A stretch of 45,028 nucleotides of DNA from NCBI GenBank assembly GCA_946415785.1, contig CAMKTV010000008.1:1-45028 (forward strand), written 5' to 3'. The translations under genes and the position numbers were made by a program. The DNA is from an uncultured Solobacterium sp. (lineage in GTDB: Bacteria; Bacillota_I; Bacilli_A; Erysipelotrichales; Erysipelotrichaceae). The notes beneath the pieces were generated by a model that was not told the origin of the DNA, ran no database searches, and worked only from the letters and a program-made list of their open reading frames with translations. Positions 23,586 through 30,788 of the stretch are shown piece by piece (position 1 is the stretch's first letter; each line of letters opens with the position of its first letter).

Positions 23586-24740
23586 ATGAAAAAACTTAAT
23601 AAAGAATTACTTGATAAGACTCTTAATGAAAGATTTGAAGATTATTTAAAACACAACAAGATAGCAGGTGCTTCTGTATTAGTTGCCCAAAATGATGAAA
23701 TCTTATTCAAGAAACATTTTGGCGTTAAAGATGTTTATACTAAAGAAGAAATTAATGATCAAACGATGTATCGTTTAGCTTCAATGACTAAACCATTCAG
23801 TGGTATTGCCTTTTTGATAGGTTTAGAAAATGGCTGGTACAAGATGGATGATAATGTTTATGATTACTTGCCATATTTTAAAGATTTATATGTAGGCAAA
23901 ATAGAAAATGGCAAAGTAGTAAAAGATCATAAAGCACAAAATGATATTAAGATGTGGATGCTTCTTTCAAACAGCAGCGGCTTTATGGTTTCTGATGAAA
24001 TAGGTAATCTAAATCATGACAGTGTTCCATTAAGTGCTTACAGTTCTTTAGAAAGCTATGTTAAATACTGTGCTTTAAATTGTCCATTATCATATGAACC
24101 AGGCACTGGTGCATCATATAGTGGCTATGCAGCTTTCAGTGCTTTTGCGGTAATTCTTGAACAGAAGTCAGGCATGACTTATGAAGAGTTTATTAAAGAA
24201 AAAATCTGGGAACCATTAGGCATTAAAGATGTAACATTTAAGCCAACACAAGATCAATGGGACAGAATGATTTCTATGCACGATAGAACATCTGGTGGTC
24301 TAGGTTCAGTTACAGTTGATATGGGAAAACATACATTTGAATCTTTCCCAATTGATTTCACTTGTCCTGGCTGTTCAATGGCTGGTTCGTTAGAAGATTA
24401 TTATAAATTTACCAGATTATTGCTTGGACAGGGTGAAGTAGATGGCATCCGTATTTCTAATCCAGAACTATTCCCGTTAATGAGCAAACGTTACATTGAA
24501 AGAATGGGCTATAATGGCAGAGAATTCTGGGGATTAGGTGTTAGAGTTGTTTCTAATTTACATACCAGATTACAAGAAGGAAGCTTTGGCTGGTCAGGTG
24601 CATATGGCTGTCATTTCTGGGTTGATCCAACTAATAGAATTATCGCTATTTTATTGCGTAATTCTCGTTATTATGATTCTCATGGTTGCGGTGTTATGGG
24701 TGGCGAATTTGAAAAGGCCGTAATGTCTTGCGCAGAGTGA
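23586..24740 (+). CDS. Class C beta-lactamase-fold serine hydrolase
   Basis: A 384-residue member of the beta-lactamase/esterase family (PF00144 type). The nucleophile lies in LASMTKP (S66-M-T-K69), the tyrosine motif is YSGYAAF in place of YxN, and a glycine-rich SFGWSGAYGCHFWVDPTNRI stands for the third motif. No signal peptide, so it acts inside the cell as an esterase or peptidase and not as a secreted beta-lactamase. The end of the gene abuts the IS605-type element: the stop TGA is probably supplied by the transposon end GTGAAC, so the natural C-terminus may have been slightly altered. Confidence 0.85.
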   Translation: MKKLNKELLDKTLNERFEDYLKHNKIAGASVLVAQNDEILFKKHFGVKDVYTKEEINDQTMYRLASMTKPFSGIAFLIGLENGWYKMDDNVYDYLPYFKDLYVGKIENGKVVKDHKAQNDIKMWMLLSNSSGFMVSDEIGNLNHDSVPLSAYSSLESYVKYCALNCPLSYEPGTGASYSGYAAFSAFAVILEQKSGMTYEEFIKEKIWEPLGIKDVTFKPTQDQWDRMISMHDRTSGGLGSVTVDMGKHTFESFPIDFTCPGCSMAGSLEDYYKFTRLLLGQGEVDGIRISNPELFPLMSKRYIERMGYNGREFWGLGVRVVSNLHTRLQEGSFGWSGAYGCHFWVDPTNRIIAILLRNSRYYDSHGCGVMGGEFEKAVMSCAE

Positions 24741-24830
24741 ACCTCCCATAAGCTAAAGACTTATGGGCTTCTTAAGAAGTTTGATATTTAAGCTTTGTTC
24801 ACTTAACTGTTACCTACAGTTAAGCTATCC
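24737..24830 (-). ncRNA. Predicted omega RNA (TnpB guide RNA) at the tnpB 3' end
   Basis: On the minus strand, starting at the tnpB stop: hairpin CTTAACTG/CAGTTAAG (24824-24802), the palindrome CTTCTTAAGAAG (24779-24768), and hairpin CCCATAAG-loop-CTTATGGG (24767-24745), ending GGGAGGTTCAC. GTTCACT (24797-24803) can also pair with AGTGAAC (24736-24742) to enclose two of these. Omega RNAs overlap the tnpB 3' end and stop at the right end; the guide is then the host DNA beyond it, here the end of the serine hydrolase gene. Confidence 0.45.
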
Positions 24831-26067
24831 TTATTCTTAACGGGCTGTCCACTTGCCCTCTACTGTATAGGACATTTAGGTCCGCTACATTACTTTTCTT
24901 CAAAATATTTAATGCTCCATTAATATCCGCATTGATATATTGATTTTTAGAGGTTTTATAGAGACCTCTTTTTATTCTAGCACCAGAGAAGATATATTCC
25001 TTTGGATTATCATCATTATATACGGGAATATCATCTTCATCGAAGAATGATGCCTTAGAAGTGTAAGATTCTTCTTGTTTATTAAGATGTATTCCATAAT
25101 ATTCAGATAAGTATGTCAGTTTCTTTTTCAACCTTCCAAAAGGAATATTAACGAATGATTGATTGTTTCTTCTTCCTAAATTGCTTTCCTTTTGTAGTGT
25201 AGGATTATAGCCTATTACAATATTACCTATATTATTATTTATACAATAATTAATAATATGTCTTGCACATTTAGAAATATAATCATTAATCTGATTATTT
25301 CTTTTTCTTTCTAGTTTAGATTGTTGTTTAGTTTTAAATGAAATGTGCTGTTTATCCTTTATTGATTGTAATCTAGAGTAATTCTTATTAAACCATTGGT
25401 TAATAGATTTAAGTCTTCTACCATCAAGGATGAATGATTCACCATTGCTAGTTACACATGCCACAAGATTATTTATTCCTACATCAATGGACAATGCTTT
25501 GTTAAAGTCTAACTCTTCTTTGATATCTTTTTCTTTTTCATAAGTATATTGAATCTCAAAGAACCTTCCATTTGATTTAGGTATTATTCTAATCTCTTTG
25601 ATTTTCTTATCTAATAGTATTGGTGGAATAGTAATCTCAATCTTCTTGTGTGTCTTTCTAAAGGAATTACTCATAGGTAAAAGAAGTTTGTTGCCATTTA
25701 TTCTTATAAAACCAATTACTAATGTATAATATCCCTCCTTTCTTAGATATTGAGGTAAGCATATATCTTTATAAGAGTATCTACCTTTTTTAGCTAATTT
25801 AAGTAAACTAAGAAACGATTTAAAAGAACCATCTACTTCTTTTAATATCTGTTGAGCCATATTAGAATTAAGCATCTTATAGTTTTCAGATGTTTTTAAT
25901 AGATGATAGTTGCTTTCATAATTAAGATACTTATTTTCATTAAAGAAATATTGTCTAGAGTTATAAAGACCTTCATTATAAAGATTCTTGGCATAACGAC
26001 ATAATTCCAATAAAGTATCATAATTAGATTTACTTAATTTTGGTTGTTGTCTAATAGTTAGATACAT
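24820..26067 (-). CDS. tnpB: TnpB RNA-guided nuclease, GYN-type active site
   Basis: A 415-residue TnpB (OrfB_IS605) protein, ancestor-type of Cas12. It has the N-terminal helical/wedge part with YAKNLYNEGLYNSRQYFF, RuvC-I ALSIDVGINNL (D195), a basic bridge helix region, and RuvC-III YINADINGALNIL (D381). The usual RuvC-II IVIEDL reads IVIGYNPTLQKESNLG, with Gly at the standard Glu position and E294 a few residues on, as in the TnpB branch with GYN-W-K-Q patterns. The zinc-finger CxxC pairs are missing (SYTSKASFF in place of TSKxCSxC). Length is full. tnpA being broken, it is either dormant or working as a guided nuclease. Confidence 0.85.
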   Translation of the reverse strand: MYLTIRQQPKLSKSNYDTLLELCRYAKNLYNEGLYNSRQYFFNENKYLNYESNYHLLKTSENYKMLNSNMAQQILKEVDGSFKSFLSLLKLAKKGRYSYKDICLPQYLRKEGYYTLVIGFIRINGNKLLLPMSNSFRKTHKKIEITIPPILLDKKIKEIRIIPKSNGRFFEIQYTYEKEKDIKEELDFNKALSIDVGINNLVACVTSNGESFILDGRRLKSINQWFNKNYSRLQSIKDKQHISFKTKQQSKLERKRNNQINDYISKCARHIINYCINNNIGNIVIGYNPTLQKESNLGRRNNQSFVNIPFGRLKKKLTYLSEYYGIHLNKQEESYTSKASFFDEDDIPVYNDDNPKEYIFSGARIKRGLYKTSKNQYINADINGALNILKKSNVADLNVLYSRGQVDSPLRIRIA

Positions 26068-26082
26068 GTTACCTCTACCATT

Positions 26083-26111
26083 ATTATACTTGAATATAAT
26101 TCAAGTATAAT
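26083..26111. promoter_or_regulatory. Perfect palindrome with divergent TATAAT boxes
   Basis: ATTATACTTGAA (26083-26094) and its complement (26100-26111) surround a five-base loop. Each arm ends in TATAAT reading outward, one toward tnpB (minus) and one toward the tnpA remnant (plus). Divergent promoter or operator of the element, or part of a transposon hairpin. Confidence 0.4.
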
Positions 26112-26161
26112 GCTAAAAGAGTGCTTAATTCTATTCGCATAATTTATTATGGTTTCTTTAT

Positions 26162-26305
26162 ATGAAACATTATTATGATGCTTATAATCATCAAATAGAA
26201 GTAAATTAAAAATTGATATCATGGAATCCGATAAGGACCATATTCATTTGTTATTCTTGTATGATAATTATGTACCTTGTCTGTACATAATCTCATATTC
26301 CTTTC
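26162..26305 (+). pseudogene. tnpA: Remnant of IS200-type HUH transposase tnpA
   Basis: In the frame from 26188 the segment KIDIMESDKDHIHLLFLYD matches the IS200 TnpA core, in which HIH is the metal-binding HUH motif. The N-terminus is frameshifted (MKHYYDAYNHQIEVN in another frame from 26162, then stop) and the catalytic-tyrosine half is absent, cut off where the IS110 element starts. Not functional. Confidence 0.6.
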
Positions 26306-26313
26306 TAACCTTT

Positions 26314-26505
26314 GATAGGATAAAGTAGAAGCCGTTGTTTACTCTAACGTTGTGTCTGTGGTTTATCTACTTTTAGGAGGATGAGGCTATGGGTTCTTAT
26401 GAATCTGTTTATGGTTGGATAGGACTAAGTTCCTTTATGTCACGCAAGGTTATAGATAAGATCGCCATAGTAGTTAGACAAGGTTTCTAGAAAGGCGGTC
26501 TTTTA
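26314..26505 (+). ncRNA. Predicted bridge RNA of the IS110 element
   Basis: The noncoding 5' part folds into a long first stem, AAAGTAGAAGCC (26322-26333) with GGTT-TA-TCTACTTT (26360-26373), carrying a 26-base loop that contains TCTAAC, equal to the left flank 26304-26309. A second stem, CTATGG (26387-26392) with CCATAG (26465-26470), encloses GATAGGA (26418-26424), equal to the left end 26314-26320, and AAGGTTA (26446-26452), complementary to TAACCTT at the right end. Two loops matching flank and ends are what IS110 bridge RNAs show. Confidence 0.45.
26458..26504 (+). promoter_or_regulatory. Hairpin covering the IS110 transposase ribosome site
   Basis: AAGATCGCC (26458-26466) pairs with GGCGGTCTT (26494-26502, one G-U pair), followed by TTTT and then ATG at 26508. 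It hides the AAAGG site and resembles a terminator; it shares bases with the second bridge-RNA stem, so the two folds exclude each other. Confidence 0.5.
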
Positions 26506-26507
26506 TT

Positions 26508-27677
26508 ATGACCTATTGTGTTGGCGTTGATATAGCCAAATTTGAACATGTAGTCTCTATCCTAGATTCACTTACTGGTGAACTGATAGTTGACTCACTC
26601 CATTTCGATAATAGTCTCAAAGGTTTTAATATACTATTATCGAATCTATCTAAATTAAATAAAGATGATGTGATAGTCGGCTTTGAATCTACAGCTCATT
26701 ACCACCAAGCTTTATTTAACTATCTAACTGAAAATCAATATAAGTGTTATTTAATTAATCCTTTAATGATTTCCAGATTTAGATCTATTTCATTACGAGA
26801 TAGTAAGAACGATAATATCGATTCTAGGGCTATCTCTAAATTCTTATTACTTGAATATAAACATTTGATTGATGAAGAATTCTCTATTAATGAATTAAAG
26901 GAATTGTGTCTTCAAAGAAGTTTCCTTATGGAATCGCAATCGAAAATCAAGATTAAACTTGTTTCTTACTTAGATAGAGTCTTTCCTGAATTGTGTAAGA
27001 CAATACCTCAAGGAACTCTTTATTCTAAAGGCTTATTAGCTATTCTTAAGGAATGTCCTAGTGCTAAACTAATAAGCGAAACTAGGATTGACCATTTAAT
27101 CAATATAGCTAAGAAGGCTTCTTTAGGTAGATATAAAGAATCCTTAGTTATTAAGATTAAAGAGGCAGCTAAATCATCTATCGGTTTTCATTCGGATGCC
27201 TTATCGTTAAAGATTAGACAATCAATAGAATTATTAGAATCATATAAAAGGCAGATAGATGAGATTGAAGAATCAATCATTAATAACCAAATAGTAATTA
27301 ATTCTCCACTCCACCAAATTAAGGGAATTAATTCTATCGAGATAGGTTACATCATGTCTGCCATTATTAGTATAAAACGATTTGAATCTTATAAGAAACT
27401 AGTAGCTTATGCAGGTCTAGATCCTAAAGTAAGACAATCAGGTACCTGGATGGCTTCTAAAACTAGAATGTCTAAACGTGGTAACGCCTTACTTCGCTAT
27501 GCCTTAATTTGGGCAGCTAATAATATTCGCAAGCATCCTTCAAAGATGAAAGACTATTATGAACTTAAATGTTCAGAGAATAAGTCTCATTACAATGCCT
27601 TAGGACATTGTGCTTCCAAACTATGTCGTTACATATTCTGGATTTTAAATAATCCTGACAAACAATTCATCAATTAA
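26508..27677 (+). CDS. IS110-family transposase (recombinase)
   Basis: A 389-residue IS110 recombinase. The N-terminal RuvC-like DEDD domain shows D8 in CVGVDIAKFEH, E60 in VIVGFESTAHYH, and D102/D105 in SLRDSKNDNIDSRAI. A coiled-coil-like middle follows (about residues 190-260), then the Tnp_20 C-terminal domain with IKGINSIEIGYIMSAII, AYAGLDPKVRQSGTW (catalytic serine S311) and KTRMSKRGNALLRYALIWAA. All key residues are present and the length is normal, so it is probably active. IS110 recombinases are guided by an RNA encoded in the element's own noncoding end, here probably the 5' region. Confidence 0.92.
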   Translation: MTYCVGVDIAKFEHVVSILDSLTGELIVDSLHFDNSLKGFNILLSNLSKLNKDDVIVGFESTAHYHQALFNYLTENQYKCYLINPLMISRFRSISLRDSKNDNIDSRAISKFLLLEYKHLIDEEFSINELKELCLQRSFLMESQSKIKIKLVSYLDRVFPELCKTIPQGTLYSKGLLAILKECPSAKLISETRIDHLINIAKKASLGRYKESLVIKIKEAAKSSIGFHSDALSLKIRQSIELLESYKRQIDEIEESIINNQIVINSPLHQIKGINSIEIGYIMSAIISIKRFESYKKLVAYAGLDPKVRQSGTWMASKTRMSKRGNALLRYALIWAANNIRKHPSKMKDYYELKCSENKSHYNALGHCASKLCRYIFWILNNPDKQFIN

Positions 27678-27779
27678 TTCAAGTAATAAATTTTCAAAGA
27701 ACAGTTTTATTAATACATATAATCTATAAGACTATAGCTATTAATCATAAATAGAAGTTTTAATAATGGATTAACCTTT

Positions 27780-27798
27780 AGTCAAAATTAATTTGACT
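27780..27798. repeat. Inverted repeat at the IS110 right flank
   Basis: AGTCAAA (27780-27786) and TTTGACT (27792-27798) pair across ATTAA, directly outside the inferred right end of the IS110 element. It could be a feature of the target site or a remnant operator. Confidence 0.35.
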
Positions 27799-28470
27799 TT
27801 TCATAGTAGGTCTTGTATTTTGGTGACAGGATCTGTACTTGTTTATAACAAGTTCTTTCATAAGGAAGAAGAAGTTGTTGAAAATATTCCAGTAGAAGAT
27901 GATAGCAAGGACATTGTAGAAATAGATGAAGAAGGCATAACTATTGTTGATAATAGTGAAGAAAATGTTACTGATACTAAAGAAGATACTAACAAGGGTA
28001 GAACAGTAAACAACAACACTACTTCATCTAACACTACTTCAAATGACAATACATCATCTAATACTAACACGAATAACAACAATTCATCTAGCACTGATTC
28101 AAACAACAACACTCTTGCAGCACACACTCATGAAACAGTTGTAATTAAGGCTGTTGCTCCAACATGTGAAAGTGATGGCTTAACTGAAGGTAGTAAATGT
28201 AAAACATGTGGTGCTATCTTACAAGGACAAACAGTTATACCTAAACTAGGACATAAAGCAATTACTCTTGAAGCAGTTGCTCCAACATGTGAAAGTGATG
28301 GCTTAACTGAAGGTAGTAAATGTAAAACATGTGGTGCTATCTTACAAGGACAAACTGTGATTCCAAAACTAAATCATAGTTATGGAACCGATGGCAAATG
28401 TATTAGATGTGGGGCTCCTAGTCCTGATGAATCTAAAGAAATTAAGCTACCAAAAATTAAGATTAAATAA
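27793..28470 (+). pseudogene. Surface protein with two 41-residue Cys-Cys-Gly repeats, 5' end lost
   Basis: The frame can only start at TTG 27793, with no ribosome site, 13 bases from the IS110 end, so the real 5' end is probably missing. A hydrophobic stretch ILVTGSVLVYNKFF (membrane anchor) is preceded in another frame by IVGLVF, suggesting a frameshift in the same helix. Then come an acidic stretch, an Asn/Ser/Thr-rich linker (about residues 70-108) and two repeats containing APTCESDGLTEGSKCKTCGA, ending PKLGH. Such C...CxxCG...H repeats occur in extracellular proteins of gut Bacillota. No sorting signal is seen. A terminator follows. Confidence 0.55.
28153..28355 (+). repeat. 80-bp perfect direct repeats within the surface protein gene
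   Basis: Bases 28153-28232 and 28276-28355 are identical, 123 bases (41 codons) apart. Perfect identity at third positions points to a recent duplication or ongoing gene conversion, so repeat number may vary among strains. Confidence 0.85.
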
Positions 28471-28476
28471 TTAAAC

Positions 28477-28501
28477 AACCTGATTAAAAATCAGGTTTTT
28501 A
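28477..28501 (+). terminator. Terminator of the surface protein gene
   Basis: AACCTGATT (28477-28485) pairs with AATCAGGTT (28489-28497) around AAA, then T residues. Confidence 0.85.
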
Positions 28502-28531
28502 TCTGGCTATATTTTCTCTTTTATGAGATTA

Positions 28532-28540
28532 TGTTAGAAT
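28532..28540 (+). promoter_or_regulatory. Extended -10 promoter of pnp
   Basis: TGTTAGAAT (TGnTAnAAT) about 32 bases before the pnp ATG, leaving a purine-rich leader with AAAGAGAG as ribosome site. Confidence 0.4.
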
Positions 28541-28572
28541 TATAAAGTTGAAATAAAGAAAGAGAGAAAGAA

Positions 28573-30738
28573 ATGAAAGAGACATTTACTTTAGATTTCT
28601 ATGGTCGTAAATTAAGCGTCGAGACTGGAGAAATCGCTAAACAGGCTGGGGGGTCTGTTCTAGTTCGCTACGAAGACACAGTTACATTATCAACCGCATG
28701 TGCTAGTAATGTAGCTAAAGACACTGATTTTTTCCCTTTAACTGTATCGTTTGAAGAGAAATTATATTCAGTAGGTAAGATTCCTGGTGGTTTCTTAAGA
28801 AGAGAAGGCAGACCATCAGAGCACGCAACTTTAACCGCAAGACTAATTGATAGACCAATTAGACCATTATTTGCGGAAGGCTTTAGAAATGAAGTTCAAG
28901 TTGTAAATACTGTATTATCAGTAGATTATGATTGTTCACCAGAAATGGCAGCATTATTTGGTGCTTCACTTGCGATTTGTATTTCTAATATTCCATTTAA
29001 TGGGCCAGTAGCTGGTGTTAAAGTTGGTTATGTTAATGGTGAATTTGTTGTAAACCCAACAGTTGCGCAAATGGAAGAATCATTAATTGATTTGACTGTT
29101 GCTGGAACTGAAGAAGCTCTAGACATGGTTGAAGCTGGTGCAAAAGAAGTATCAGAAGATTTGATGTTAGATGCTTTGATGTTTGGACATGAAAAAATTA
29201 AAGAATTATGCAGATTCCAAAAAGAAATCATTGCCCAAGTTGGTAAAGAAAAGATGGAAGTAGTTCTTTATGAAATTGATCCTGCTATTAAAGAATATGT
29301 AAATCTTAATGGTAAGGCTAGACTTGAAGCTGCTGTTTCAATTCATGACAAACTAGAATCTTATGCTGCTCAAGAAAACATCACTAATGAAATGAAAACT
29401 CATTTCGAGGAAGATGAAACATTAAGTGAAAAAGAAAGAGAAAAATTAGTTAAACAGACTGGTGAATATTGTACTGAAATCATCGCTAATGAAGTAAGAA
29501 GATTAATCAGTGTTGAAAAGATTAGACCTGATGGAAGAGCATTAGATGAAATTAGACCATTAAATTCACAAGTTGATTTGCTTCCAAGAGTTCATGGTTC
29601 AGCTATGTTTACTCGTGGTCAAACACAGGTTCTTTCAATAACAACTTTAGGTCCATTAGGTGACAATCAGATTATTGATGATTTAACAGAAGTTGAAGAA
29701 AAACGTTTCATGCATCATTATAATTTCCCACCTTATTCTGTTGGTGAAGTTGGTAGAATGGGTAGCCCAGGTAGAAGAGAAATTGGTCATGGTGCCTTAG
29801 GTGAAAGAGCCTTAAGCTATGTTATTCCTAGTGAAGAAGAATTCCCATACACCATTAGAACAGTCGCAGAAGTTGTTGAATCTAACGGTTCAAGTTCTCA
29901 AGCATCTATTTGTGCAGGAACAATGTCATTAATGGCAGCAGGTGTTCCGATTAAGGCTCCTGTAGCAGGTGTTGCGATGGGCTTAATTGAAGTTGGTGAT
30001 TCATATTCAATCCTTACTGATATTCAAGGTATGGAAGACCATTATGGCGATATGGACTTCAAAGTAGCTGGTACAAAAGATGGTATCACTGCTTTACAGA
30101 TGGATATTAAATGTACAGGTATTTCAAGAGAAGTATTCAAGGAAGCTCTTGCTCAAGCTAAGAAGGGAAGACTTGAAATCTTAGCCAATATGATGGCATG
30201 TATTTCAGAGCCTAGAGCAGAAGTATCTAAATATGCACCTAAGATGGAAACATTCAATATTCCTGTTGAAAAGATTAGAGATGTCATTGGTAAGGGTGGC
30301 GAACAGATCAATAAGATTATCGCTGAATGCGACAACATCAAGATTGATATTGAAGATGATGGCAAGGTTGTTTTATATCATATGGATAGAGAAACAATTA
30401 AAAAGGCTAGAGCTATCATTGAAGATATCACTAGAGAAGCTAAAGTTGGTGACATCTATGAAGCAACTGTTGTCAGAATGGAAAAATTCGGTGCCTTTGT
30501 GGAATTATTTAAAGGTCAGGATGCTTTACTTCATGTATCTAAGATAAGACATGAAAGAGTTGAAAAACCTGAAGATGTCTTAAAACTTGGTGACAAGGTT
30601 ATGGTCAAAGTAATGGAAATTGATGAAAAAGGTAAAGTATCAGTAAGTGCTAAAGAATTATTACCTAAGCCTGATAAAAATGAACCTAAAGAAGATGAAT
30701 CTAAAGGTGAAAAGAGATTCTTTGGTAAAAGAAAATAA
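28573..30738 (+). CDS. pnp: Polyribonucleotide nucleotidyltransferase (PNPase)
   Basis: PNPase degrades RNA 3' to 5' with phosphate and works with RNase J and RNase Y in the Bacillota degradosome. The 721-residue protein has two RNase PH domains (first with [20 protein letters not shown], second with [14 protein letters not shown] and the catalytic [19 protein letters not shown]-type region), a KH domain ([20 protein letters not shown]) and an S1 domain ([20 protein letters not shown]) ending in a charged tail. It is separated from rpsO, its frequent neighbour, by the mobile elements. Confidence 0.97.
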   Translation: MKETFTLDFYGRKLSVETGEIAKQAGGSVLVRYEDTVTLSTACASNVAKDTDFFPLTVSFEEKLYSVGKIPGGFLRREGRPSEHATLTARLIDRPIRPLFAEGFRNEVQVVNTVLSVDYDCSPEMAALFGASLAICISNIPFNGPVAGVKVGYVNGEFVVNPTVAQMEESLIDLTVAGTEEALDMVEAGAKEVSEDLMLDALMFGHEKIKELCRFQKEIIAQVGKEKMEVVLYEIDPAIKEYVNLNGKARLEAAVSIHDKLESYAAQENITNEMKTHFEEDETLSEKEREKLVKQTGEYCTEIIANEVRRLISVEKIRPDGRALDEIRPLNSQVDLLPRVHGSAMFTRGQTQVLSITTLGPLGDNQIIDDLTEVEEKRFMHHYNFPPYSVGEVGRMGSPGRREIGHGALGERALSYVIPSEEEFPYTIRTVAEVVESNGSSSQASICAGTMSLMAAGVPIKAPVAGVAMGLIEVGDSYSILTDIQGMEDHYGDMDFKVAGTKDGITALQMDIKCTGISREVFKEALAQAKKGRLEILANMMACISEPRAEVSKYAPKMETFNIPVEKIRDVIGKGGEQINKIIAECDNIKIDIEDDGKVVLYHMDRETIKKARAIIEDITREAKVGDIYEATVVRMEKFGAFVELFKGQDALLHVSKIRHERVEKPEDVLKLGDKVMVKVMEIDEKGKVSVSAKELLPKPDKNEPKEDESKGEKRFFGKRK

Positions 30739-30741
30739 TAT

Positions 30742-30778
30742 AATTAATTAAAGGCGGGTTTTCCGCTTTTAATTAATA
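30742..30778 (+). terminator. pnp terminator
   Basis: A stem formed by TTAATTAAAGGCGG and CCGCTTTTAATTAA (with one unpaired base) closed by a GTTTT loop; the right arm is T-rich. Confidence 0.7.
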
Positions 30779-30782
30779 TTCT
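30777..30782 (+). promoter_or_regulatory. -10-like box of the acyltransferase gene (leaderless)
   Basis: TATTCT ends six bases before ATG at 30789, the same spacing as at the MATE, hemW, trmB and ZnuA-like genes. It sits in the pnp terminator tail. Confidence 0.35.
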
Positions 30783-30788
30783 ATTAAA

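Larger units (their letters stand above)
24737..26300 (-). mobile_element. IS200/IS605-type element with tnpB and tnpA remnant
   Basis: The element holds an intact-length tnpB on the minus strand and, divergently, a tnpA remnant. The right end lies at or near GTGAAC (24737-24742), preceded on the minus strand by stem-loops as usual for elements moved by HUH transposases. The left end cannot be found: the tnpA remnant runs into the IS110 element at about 26306. It can no longer move by itself. Confidence 0.65.
26310..27777 (+). mobile_element. IS110-family insertion sequence
   Basis: About 1.47 kb, judged from an eight-base identity TAACCTTT at both sides (26306-26313 and 27772-27779), which contains a CT dinucleotide core as used by IS110 elements. 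It has a 195-base 5' noncoding part, the transposase gene and a 95-base 3' end with a small CTATA-AGAC-TATAG hairpin (27724-27737). No terminal inverted repeats, as usual for the family. It seems inserted into or next to the tnpA remnant. Confidence 0.6.

Noticed and set aside
24768-24779. CTTCTTAAGAAG as a simple terminator of the serine hydrolase gene
   Set aside because: No T tract follows on the plus strand; it sits within the stem-loop series of the transposon end.
24737-27777. One composite transposon
   Set aside because: The two elements belong to unrelated families with different mechanisms, share no ends, and the IS110 element truncates the tnpA remnant.
27858-28127. Minus-strand 89-codon frame rich in Leu/Val/Ser
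   Set aside because: It is the antisense of the Asn/Ser/Thr- and acid-rich linker of the surface protein, with no ribosome site or promoter.
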